In this document: one piece after another, positions 50,347-58,455 of the stretch
How the letters are laid out: every line of letters starts with the position of its first letter
How positions within the stretch are numbered: the stretch's first letter is position 1
Assembly (NCBI GenBank): GCA_003963305.1
Contig: RXJR01000024.1
Span: 62,001-126,000, forward strand
DNA from: Candidatus Melainabacteria bacterium
Lineage (GTDB): Bacteria; Cyanobacteriota; Vampirovibrionia; Obscuribacterales; Obscuribacteraceae
Length of the DNA: 64,000 nucleotides
Reading direction: 5' to 3'
Program-made: the position numbers and the translations under genes
The notes under the pieces: model-generated
What the model was told of the DNA's origin: nothing
The model's input: only the letters and a program-made list of their open reading frames with translations
The model's database searches: none

Positions 50347-52749
50347 ATGGCTGGACTGGACAATATAGGCGCAAATAAGGGAATCACTCCCGCGAATGAG
50401 GCGTTATCTAAACTTCTTGCAGATGGTACGAGTCAACCGTGGCGTCCACAGACTCCAAACACACAATATAACTGGAATTCGCCAGGTCAAGCTCAAAATC
50501 CGAAGATCGAACAATCGGGTCGACAGGAGCGTGCGGGTGGACAAACGCGAACGGGCGAAGGCGCCAATCTGTACGATCCGCACAGAACCGACATAGATTA
50601 CGGTCTGCAAATGCGAGGCGCGTTTGCAGGTAACATGGTATACGGTGGAGTCAGTGGTGTCGCATTCGGTGGCCCGGTGCCATGGATTTTAAATCGCACT
50701 GCTGATTCAATTCTAACTACACCAGAGCAGAGAGCGGCTTTCCGCAGCGGTGCGCCGATAATTGCTGACAACGGCGCGGCAGGTAAAATTCTTCCTGAAG
50801 GCGTTCGCATATCAATCAACGAATCTGGCGAGAAATTCAACGCCTGGCGCGACAGGTTCTCACCTGCACAAAATGGCGCTCTGGGTAAGACCGCTAAGTG
50901 GTACCAGGAAAATTTCGACTCTCGCTATTTCAGGCGCAGTGACCTAGTCTTATACCACGATCAATTTGCCGATCTGGACAGACAAGTTCAGGAACTGATC
51001 AAAACAAACACCGCCAAAATGGGTGAACTGTCAGCTCAACTGGGAAATGGTAAAGCAGCGACGGATGCGCAACTGGCCGAACTGAGTCGTTTAACCAGCC
51101 GTAATTCATGGCTAAACAGCGAACAGTGGAAAGAAAACGGCGCTAAGCACCTCGAAAGCCTGCGTGCCTCGATGTACTTGAACGAACAAGGTCTGTTCAC
51201 AGAAGCAGAGATGAAGACGATTGCTGATAGACAAACAGCACGAACTTCGGTCACCAATATCATGGACGTTCAAGCTAAAGAGCAAAAATTCTGGGGTGAA
51301 ACACCTGGCAGCAACTTTGTCAAAGGTGCAGGCTTTGTCGGAGTGACGATGGTAGCCGATCACTACCTCGACAAAATCTTCACAGGCAAAGACCATCAAG
51401 ACGGCTTGACCCACAGCAGCATGACCGAAACACTTCCGCTTGTCGGTGACGTCACCAAGTCATGGAGCACAAACGCACTGCTCGTGCCGATGGCATTCAC
51501 CACAGGCGGTTTCGAAACTTTCAAAGACTGTGCTGTAAAAGCAGCTTACACAGGGGCTGCTCTCGTCGGTGGTAAAGTTCTAGACAACTTGTTGCCGGCT
51601 AGCGATCATCAAAGCTACAGCAACTGGCTCAAACCAACAGGCTTCGATTCGGTCTTGATGGGAGCAGCTTTCTTATTGCCTGCTGCCGAGAACAAGACCC
51701 GCCTGTCCATGATTGGCGGAGCCTGGGCGTTGGGACGCATCTACAATATGTTCGAGGGTCCGACCAAGTACGAAATCAAAGATGAAGGCTTCAGCCGAAT
51801 GAAGACCGACATGAAAGATCGCACCGCCAGTTCAATGAACGCTGCAATCGACGGCTTTAAAGAATTCGGCGAAAAAGACAATTACGCGTTGAGGCTCTAC
51901 ACATCTGACTGGTTAAGACCGAATCGCCAGTATGACGGCATGCTGAGCGCTTATCGTGGTGCTGTCATTCTCGCTGATGCATTCGGCGAAAGCAGATTGG
52001 ATAAAGGAACACTGCTTCCTAAGTCAACGAAAGACTTCATTTTGCCCGGAAGAGATCTCGACATCGGAGCGCAGGCCACTCGCGCTTTGATCGTTGCTCA
52101 AGTAAATATCGACCGTGCCAAGCAGCAAACCAGGAATGAACTGGGCAAAGACGAAAAAGGTAAAAAGGTCTCAGAACAAGAGCTGAGAGATCTCGACGAA
52201 ATCGGTAAACGCGTCAATTCGGCTTTGCAGAACCGCGTTTACGGCAAGCACGACATAGAAGGAGCCGTCAATGAGCTGGCAGATGCTTATAAGGGCAATC
52301 AGCAAGAGATGGTTCTTTTGAAGATGGATCTGGACAACAGCCTGGCGTTGAACCGTGGCAGCAAAAACACTCAGTTCACGGCGAAACTGTTTAGAGACCA
52401 GGCTTGCATCCTTCTAGCCATTGCTCAACTGAAAGCAAGCGGACCAGACGCCATGGGAGCGCAAGATACGATTTACGGAACCAGCGACGGAAGAAAAACT
52501 CAATATAACAACGGACAGCAGCGCGGATACGACGGTGCGCTAGACGCAATCGCACTCGCCAAGCAGCTGGACCCAAATAATCCAGACAATGTAGAACTCG
52601 AACAGGTGGCAAATCGACTGAAATCCAGGTTGCCGCTAGCGGTTCAAGATCAGCAATCGAATCCGATCTTCAATCCCTTGAATGTCAACGACCAGGTCAG
52701 CAATCCCGGCAGCCAGAATCCATTTGTAAATTTCGGCACCAGACGTTGA
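50347..52749 (+). CDS. Large protein of unknown function, tandem paralogue 2
   Basis: An 800-residue paralogue of the preceding gene. From NLYDPHRTDIDYG to the C-terminus it follows paralogue 1 almost without gaps, including SGVAFGGPVPWILNRTADSIL, SNFVKGAGFVGVTMVADHYL, LLPASDHQSYSNWL, MLSAYRGAVILADAFGESRLDKGTLLP and the end NPLNVNDQVSNPGSQNP. It lacks the Gln-rich repeats. The ATG at 50347 (giving MAGLDN, as in paralogue 1) was chosen over one four codons earlier. Own promoter at 50231. Same unknown function; the two probably act together or as variants. Confidence 0.77.
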   Translation: MAGLDNIGANKGITPANEALSKLLADGTSQPWRPQTPNTQYNWNSPGQAQNPKIEQSGRQERAGGQTRTGEGANLYDPHRTDIDYGLQMRGAFAGNMVYGGVSGVAFGGPVPWILNRTADSILTTPEQRAAFRSGAPIIADNGAAGKILPEGVRISINESGEKFNAWRDRFSPAQNGALGKTAKWYQENFDSRYFRRSDLVLYHDQFADLDRQVQELIKTNTAKMGELSAQLGNGKAATDAQLAELSRLTSRNSWLNSEQWKENGAKHLESLRASMYLNEQGLFTEAEMKTIADRQTARTSVTNIMDVQAKEQKFWGETPGSNFVKGAGFVGVTMVADHYLDKIFTGKDHQDGLTHSSMTETLPLVGDVTKSWSTNALLVPMAFTTGGFETFKDCAVKAAYTGAALVGGKVLDNLLPASDHQSYSNWLKPTGFDSVLMGAAFLLPAAENKTRLSMIGGAWALGRIYNMFEGPTKYEIKDEGFSRMKTDMKDRTASSMNAAIDGFKEFGEKDNYALRLYTSDWLRPNRQYDGMLSAYRGAVILADAFGESRLDKGTLLPKSTKDFILPGRDLDIGAQATRALIVAQVNIDRAKQQTRNELGKDEKGKKVSEQELRDLDEIGKRVNSALQNRVYGKHDIEGAVNELADAYKGNQQEMVLLKMDLDNSLALNRGSKNTQFTAKLFRDQACILLAIAQLKASGPDAMGAQDTIYGTSDGRKTQYNNGQQRGYDGALDAIALAKQLDPNNPDNVELEQVANRLKSRLPLAVQDQQSNPIFNPLNVNDQVSNPGSQNPFVNFGTRR

Positions 52750-52806
52750 ACTTATTTTCGGTTCAGTACGTAATTACAGATAGAACCCGGCAGAAAGAAC
52801 AAGCAC

Positions 52807-54954
52807 ATGATGGTCCTTTCCAACATGAAAGTGACTGCGCTGGCGGCCGCCCTTGCAGCTGTCGGCGCAGTAACGAATAGCACGGAGTGCTCACCGTTTG
52901 TACCGATCATGGCTACAGCGGCAGGACTGACTGCGGTGCTTCTTCTTGCATTTAGAGTGCAATCAGAACCAGGCGCACGGCAACTAACGCCGGAAAAACG
53001 GCGTGCAACTGGTCGCTCAATTGCAGTGGGGATGGCGCTCTCTTGTCTGCCACTGGCAAGTTTTCTCTACGCACAATATCGAAACGAGCCTGCTGCAAAC
53101 GACTTATCAAGATTCAGCGGCAGCGATGTAATTTTCTTCGCCACAGCCAGCCCGGACGACCTCTCAAGAGCCAGCCGTGACCTTGTTTTGAACTGCGATT
53201 CGCTCATGTTCCCCCGCACTCAAAAGCTGACAGGAAAAACTCTGTTAGTTCTTCCACAGAACTCGAACACAATTAGAAAGCTCTGCTCACAAGTAGATGG
53301 ACAACAGCCTTTGCTGAGAGTGCGCATCCAGGGACGCGTCCATATGCCTCGCAAGAACGTAGCTGCCTGGGATTATGACAAGCGGAAACGGCTTTTAATG
53401 CAGGGAATATTCAGCATTTGCAATGTGGATTCAAGATCACCAGACAATGGAGTAACACTTTTGCCGAGCCGCACGGCTGTTCATGACGGTGATTTGGACG
53501 GGCAATACAATTCGTCAATGACTGCGGCCCGTGAGCTCATGGTCAGCACGCATCGAAGATATCTTCCGACGCAATTAGCTGATCTTCTCTCATCGATGGT
53601 CCTGGGAAATAGAGCGATCGCACTGCCGGCAGACATTACTCATAAATTCAGAGATGTTGGACTCTCGCACATTTTGGCAGCGTCAGGCTTCAACCTGACA
53701 ATCGTAACCGTAATGTCGTACGCCCTGTGCCGCCTACTCACACCTTCTGTAGTGGCATGCAACACCTTTTGCTTCCTCAGCATTTTGGCATTCGTCTCGC
53801 TTGCCGGTCCGTCACCATCAGTAAACAGGGCAGCATTGATGTGTTCGACAGTGCTCTTAGCCAAATCCGGGCAGCGCCGTTGCAATGTGTTAGCAGCCCT
53901 CGCCGTTTCTTTTCTGCTTACACTGGTCTTCGATCCACTATGCACAAACGACCTGGGACTGCAGTTGTCTTATGCCGCAACGCTCGGTATTGTGCTGGGC
54001 AGCAAAGCCCTGACGTCCCATATTTATGCCGGAAAGACAAAATGGAAACAGTCACTCGCCGATGCTGTTTCAGTGGTGCTGATCGCACAATTCAGCGTCA
54101 TGCCAATCCAACTCTTCTACTTCTGGAGAGCCGGAACAATGTTTATTCCAGCCAATTTACTGGTCACGCCTTTGATTACACCGCTGACTATGCTCGGCTT
54201 TGCCAGTTCGACGCTGGCTCTCACGCACATTCCCCAGACCCAGTTGCAGGCAGGCATCTCACTAATGATCGCTTTCGCAGACGCGATCGCTTTCATACCA
54301 CTGACAGCAATGATGTTGCTTGTGAATGCGCTCGGCTCAGTGAACGGAGCAAACTTTTCAATTGGACCACCATCGCCCTTAAGCGTTAACTGCTACTACG
54401 CATGCTTCCTGGGTCTGCTGATTGCATTGCGCTTCAAATCGCGGATAACTCTTGCCAAGACAGCATTTACGTGCACGCTCGTTGCCTTGCTATGGCGCCC
54501 GAACGCGCCACTCGTGACGATCGCCAGTGTGCACGGACATACAATCGTGATCAACAACCAACGGCAGTCCATCGACTTAAACGCCGCACAAAATACGCCT
54601 CCAAGCAAATTAGCCGAGCGATTTGCGGCCTATTCGGGCGCCAATTTAGCACCAGAATCGTTCAACACGGGATCTTTGCGCTCAGGAATTGCCTTTGTTC
54701 AATCACAAAAATGGCTGCTTCTCCTGGTATCTAGCCCTGCAAGCATTGCCCACAGAGGCAACGCAATGGAGATTCTCTGCACTGCACGCAAGCTGCAATG
54801 CAACAGAATCATACTCATCGCGCGGCTTGACAGGCTGCCCACGACGGACTTTTTACCGCCCAGTGAATACAAACCGGTTGTCCAGACCGAAAATGAGCAA
54901 CCAAAGTTTGTCGAATTGAAAAATATGGGTGCGCTACAGTTCGTAAGAAGGTAG
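52807..54954 (+). CDS. comEC: ComEC/Rec2 DNA-uptake channel without a recognisable metallo-beta-lactamase domain
   Basis: Inner-membrane channel for single-stranded DNA in natural transformation. An N-terminal OB-like domain (DUF4131 type, with KNVAAWDYDKRKRLLMQGI near residue 185) follows two membrane helices. The competence core has LLSSMVLGNRAIALPADITHKFRDVGLSHILAASGFNLTIV, AGPSPSVNRAALMCS and DLGLQLSYAATLGIV. The last 160 residues should be the metallo-beta-lactamase domain; the HxHxDH and GQGD motifs are absent. 715 residues. Ends two bases before the convergent TonB-like gene. ComEA and pilus genes are not in the window. Confidence 0.9.
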   Translation: MMVLSNMKVTALAAALAAVGAVTNSTECSPFVPIMATAAGLTAVLLLAFRVQSEPGARQLTPEKRRATGRSIAVGMALSCLPLASFLYAQYRNEPAANDLSRFSGSDVIFFATASPDDLSRASRDLVLNCDSLMFPRTQKLTGKTLLVLPQNSNTIRKLCSQVDGQQPLLRVRIQGRVHMPRKNVAAWDYDKRKRLLMQGIFSICNVDSRSPDNGVTLLPSRTAVHDGDLDGQYNSSMTAARELMVSTHRRYLPTQLADLLSSMVLGNRAIALPADITHKFRDVGLSHILAASGFNLTIVTVMSYALCRLLTPSVVACNTFCFLSILAFVSLAGPSPSVNRAALMCSTVLLAKSGQRRCNVLAALAVSFLLTLVFDPLCTNDLGLQLSYAATLGIVLGSKALTSHIYAGKTKWKQSLADAVSVVLIAQFSVMPIQLFYFWRAGTMFIPANLLVTPLITPLTMLGFASSTLALTHIPQTQLQAGISLMIAFADAIAFIPLTAMMLLVNALGSVNGANFSIGPPSPLSVNCYYACFLGLLIALRFKSRITLAKTAFTCTLVALLWRPNAPLVTIASVHGHTIVINNQRQSIDLNAAQNTPPSKLAERFAAYSGANLAPESFNTGSLRSGIAFVQSQKWLLLLVSSPASIAHRGNAMEILCTARKLQCNRIILIARLDRLPTTDFLPPSEYKPVVQTENEQPKFVELKNMGALQFVRR

Positions 54955-54956
54955 CA

Positions 54957-56153
54957 CTATTCCAACTCAGCGTGCGGTACTTCAGATAACTGATCGACTT
55001 TATAGTTGAAGGTGTAAAGCAAATCCAGATAGTCAGCCGTAAACTCGGGCGGCAGAGGTTTGAAGGGCGCACATGCGGTAATCGCATGCATAGCTGAATC
55101 GTCAGTGTCAGACTCGCCTGAACTGCGAATCAACTTCATCGAAACCAATCGACCATTTTTGCGAATACGAAACATGATCTGCGCACTGCCGGTAATATCA
55201 TCAACACCAGGAGTCCAGGCGTGCTTAATACGCCTGTGCACATCTCTCAAGTAGGTGACAAGCAATGTTTGCGAGCCCGAGCCGCCCTTTGAATGCCCGC
55301 CATTCTGAGACACTTCGCTAGCCTTGTCGTTCGGCTCAGTCAGCTCGAGCAACTGGGCAGGAGCCACCTCCTCCAAAACTGGTTGCGTGGCCTCGACCTT
55401 CGGTTTGGACGTCTTTACAGGTTTCTTGTCCTGAGAGGCAGGCTCCGGGCTGGGCTGCTGCCTTACAACGAAAGCAGGCTCGGCCATCTCGTCTTTTTTC
55501 TGATTCGAGAAAGTGCCCGGAGTATTAAAAGTCTTTGCACCAGATGCGGTGGTAGTAGCAAGGAGCGGCACAGGGTGCAGAGGCGATGGCTGCGCCTTGA
55601 TAGAGGGCACCACGACCTCATGCCTGCCTTGCACAGAGACATCGCGCGCCGGTTGTTCAGTTGGTTTGGTACTGGGCAAAATATCATGCCGATCTTCATA
55701 ATCAGAGGGTGAAACAAGCACGATATCGACTACCTGCCTTCGCACTTCCATATGTTCAGGATGAGGCATGCCGTGAGTTAGAATCCAGCCGCCCAGAAAA
55801 CCTGAAAAGATAGCGACAGTAGTTGCTATCGACCCCGCCAGCGTTGCCCAGCGATTCTCGCCAATACGGAAGACGCTCAACCGGTGTGACGCTCGTGATA
55901 AAGACAACCAGGCCAGAGTGATAACGACGCACAGCGAAAAGGAACAAACCCATGCCAGGGCCTCATGTATCTGACCGGATGTAACAAAGACACCAATCCA
56001 GGTCAAACTGAGCAAGATGAGAGCAGCAGCTGAGAGCGTTTGTCGACCCGATTTGATTTGATCTGGTCGCTTCAATTGGGCGCGCAAGATAGCACCATAT
56101 TTGGTGCAGGGCACGAGCATTTCTTTTTCCGCAACGGAAACGGAATCAGCCAT
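54957..56153 (-). CDS. TonB family protein with N-terminal membrane helices
   Basis: About 398 residues. Three or four hydrophobic segments (ALILLSLTWIGVFVTSG, ALAWVCSFSLCVVITLAWL, SIATTVAIFSGFLGGWIL) occupy residues 42-140. Then come 160 residues rich in Pro, Lys and Glu (EPASQDKKPVKTSKPKVEATQPV), and a TonB-like C-terminal domain with YLRDVHRRIKHAWTP, MFRIRKNGRLVSMKLIRSSGESDTDDSAMHAITACAPFKPLPPEF. Unlike standard TonB it has more than one helix at the N-terminus. ExbB/ExbD are not adjacent. The ATG at 56153 has a TTG directly before it. Confidence 0.8.
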   Translation of the reverse strand: MADSVSVAEKEMLVPCTKYGAILRAQLKRPDQIKSGRQTLSAAALILLSLTWIGVFVTSGQIHEALAWVCSFSLCVVITLAWLSLSRASHRLSVFRIGENRWATLAGSIATTVAIFSGFLGGWILTHGMPHPEHMEVRRQVVDIVLVSPSDYEDRHDILPSTKPTEQPARDVSVQGRHEVVVPSIKAQPSPLHPVPLLATTTASGAKTFNTPGTFSNQKKDEMAEPAFVVRQQPSPEPASQDKKPVKTSKPKVEATQPVLEEVAPAQLLELTEPNDKASEVSQNGGHSKGGSGSQTLLVTYLRDVHRRIKHAWTPGVDDITGSAQIMFRIRKNGRLVSMKLIRSSGESDTDDSAMHAITACAPFKPLPPEFTADYLDLLYTFNYKVDQLSEVPHAELE

Positions 56154-56406
56154 CAAGTGTTCTCGGTCGCGACAGCCGCAAAACGCGGCCCACTCATGTT
56201 AACACGGCACCTGACATGCCCGCATAAGCAGGCACTCATCTTCATTAAAAGCACTTAGTAATCGCTCCAGCCAAGCCATCTAAATGCGCAGAAATAGAGG
56301 CTGCCTGTATCTGACTGTAATGCCAACCGGAACTGACACCAATTTTAGTGACGGAAATTCGATATATTGTAAAAAGCACCTAATCAGCCACTCAAGTGGT
56401 TTCAAA

Positions 56407-56973
56407 ATGACAAATTGGTTCACTTCAGATCATCACTTCGGGCACGCAAAGATCATCCAATATTGCGACAGACCGTTTGAAACAGTCGAGCAGATGAACG
56501 AAGAACTGGTTCAAAACTGGAATGCCCTGGTCGGGGACAACGATACGGTTTACTATCTAGGCGACTTTTCACTGAAAAGCAGCGCTATGGAAGAGTTTGC
56601 GCCTCGGCTGAAGGGGAGAAAAGTACTGATTGCAGGCAATCATGATGGCTGCCATCCCTCAAACCACGAAGGCAAACTGGGTAATCTTGCACTCTACAGA
56701 AAGTACTTCGATGCAGTCCATGAAGACTTAGAATGGGATGGACTGCATTTGCACCATATGCCTTACCACGATGACGTCGACCATCGTTACCCGGAATACA
56801 GACCGATAGACGCTGGACTGATCTTGCTACACGGACATGTGCACCAGCGATGGACAGTGAACGGACGGCAGATCAATGTCGGTGTGGACGTCTGGAACTA
56901 CGAGCCCGTACACGAAAGTGAGATTCGAAAATTAGTCGCTCAAATAGAGTCACAGTCAGTAGACTGCGATTAA
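56407..56973 (+). CDS. Calcineurin-like metallophosphoesterase
   Basis: A 188-residue phosphoesterase. All metal-site motifs are present: TSDHHFGHAKII, YYLGDFS, IAGNHDG, LHLHHMPY and LLHGHVHQRW. It belongs to the short, YfcE-unrelated group that starts with (F/I)-TSD-x-HFGH. The ATG at 56407 begins the family homology; the frame is open 41 codons upstream without similarity. Acts on phosphodiesters or nucleotides; substrate unknown. Single gene. Confidence 0.9.
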   Translation: MTNWFTSDHHFGHAKIIQYCDRPFETVEQMNEELVQNWNALVGDNDTVYYLGDFSLKSSAMEEFAPRLKGRKVLIAGNHDGCHPSNHEGKLGNLALYRKYFDAVHEDLEWDGLHLHHMPYHDDVDHRYPEYRPIDAGLILLHGHVHQRWTVNGRQINVGVDVWNYEPVHESEIRKLVAQIESQSVDCD

Positions 56974-57078
56974 TTGAAATTTGAGAGATGGCGCAACATC
57001 AGGCGCAGCCTGATTTGAGGCATTCGCCCCAACAAACTGCAATCCGAGCTGCCCACTGATACCCTGATGGTTAGCGCG

Positions 57079-58365
57079 TTATTTGCCCATTGCAGCGAAG
57101 TAGACGGCGCACGCGTGATCGATGTATTCGCGCGATAGCCGTGGATCTGTCTGCAAGAAGGCACAGAGGTTGATGACCTGGTCAACAACGTCGCGCGGAT
57201 GGCAACAACGCATGTTGCGTCTGCCGCTTCGATATTGTGACTCGATCAAGTAGTTAACGGCTTCTTCGTTGTAAGGCACGCCGGTGCGTTGGCAATACTG
57301 CAGGAAGATCCACTTGAACTCATCTTCAGTCGGGTTGGTGATGTTGATCTTGTACGGAATACGTCTCAAGAACGCTTCGTCAACCAGGTCAGATGGATTC
57401 AGGTTGGTAGAGAAGACGATCAACTGTTCAAACGGCACTTCCAGCTTCTTACCGGTGTGCAGTGTGAGATAGTCGACGCGTTTTTCCAGAGGTACGATCC
57501 ATCTGTTCAAGAGAGACTTATGGTCGATACGTTGTCTGCCAAAGTCGTCGATCAGCAACAATCCGCAGTTTGACTTGAGCTGAATCGGCGCTTCGTACAG
57601 CTTGGTACCGTAATCGAATTGCAACTCCAACATGTCGATGGTCAATTCACCACCGACCACCACGCACGGTCGTTGAATACGCACCCAGCGATGGTCATAA
57701 TCGCGAGGATAGTTAGCGGCCGAGACCTGCTCATGGTTATGAGAGTCGAAGATTCGAACGATCTGACCGTCGATTTCAACGGCATAAGGAATAAAAATGT
57801 GTCCCTTGAAACTGCGCACAATGCGCTCTGCAATTGAAGTTTTACCGTTGCCTGCTTCACCGAACAAGAACATCCCGCGTCCGGAGTTGATGGCGGGACC
57901 GACCGAGTTGATGGTGCGGCGGTTGACCATGATGTCGGAGAAAGCGACTTCCAGGTCGCGCGGCGTTACTGACTCGCGGCGAATCGTCTGATACTTCAAG
58001 GAGTCGATGTAACGGCTCCATGGCACCGGACAAGCACCTACGTAAGCGTTGTGATCGAAGTAGGTTCTGGCTCGGTCACGACCTTTCTCAGTCGGCGTGT
58101 ATTCGTAGTCGGCAAGTCCGCCTGAACTACGCACTTCGACGAGCAGTTGCTTCTTCAAGACTTCAAGTACTTCTTCGACGATTTTAAATGGCAACTGTGT
58201 GCGAGCAGCGATTTCTCGACCCAATGCAAAGTTGACGAGGTAGATGTCCTTGAGAATCAATTCTTCAAGGAAGCCCTCTTTTAAACCCGTATCCTGAATG
58301 GTTGCCGGGTATGGAGGAACGAATTCCTGCTGTTGCTGCGTACCGGTTTTGACCTGTTGAACCAT
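57079..58365 (-). CDS. AAA+ ATPase with N-terminal winged-helix region
   Basis: A 428-residue ATPase. Residues 30-100 look like a winged helix (LILKDIYLVNFALGREIAARTQLPFKIVEEVLEVLKKQLLVEV). The AAA+ core has Walker A FGEAGNGKTSIAERI, Walker B GLLLIDDFGRQ, sensor 1 IVFSTNL and an arginine finger region FLRRIPYKI. The start at 58365 follows AGAGAGAAAG; an ATG 13 codons upstream is possible. It lies 90 bases after the TgpA gene on the same strand and may be part of that unit. Likely a regulator or remodelling ATPase; client unknown. Confidence 0.85.
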   Translation of the reverse strand: MVQQVKTGTQQQQEFVPPYPATIQDTGLKEGFLEELILKDIYLVNFALGREIAARTQLPFKIVEEVLEVLKKQLLVEVRSSGGLADYEYTPTEKGRDRARTYFDHNAYVGACPVPWSRYIDSLKYQTIRRESVTPRDLEVAFSDIMVNRRTINSVGPAINSGRGMFLFGEAGNGKTSIAERIVRSFKGHIFIPYAVEIDGQIVRIFDSHNHEQVSAANYPRDYDHRWVRIQRPCVVVGGELTIDMLELQFDYGTKLYEAPIQLKSNCGLLLIDDFGRQRIDHKSLLNRWIVPLEKRVDYLTLHTGKKLEVPFEQLIVFSTNLNPSDLVDEAFLRRIPYKINITNPTEDEFKWIFLQYCQRTGVPYNEEAVNYLIESQYRSGRRNMRCCHPRDVVDQVINLCAFLQTDPRLSREYIDHACAVYFAAMGK

Positions 58366-58455
58366 AATGCTTTCTCTCTTGTGGTTACTCGCGAAGTACT
58401 TCACTCCACTCTATCGCGTAGACCGCGTTATTACTAGCTTTATGCCCAAATTTGG

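Noticed and set aside
53615-54300. Two GCGATCGC octamers (HIP1-like) in comEC
   Set aside because: About one occurrence is expected by chance in a window this size, and no wider enrichment was noticed; not a HIP1-rich genome on this evidence.
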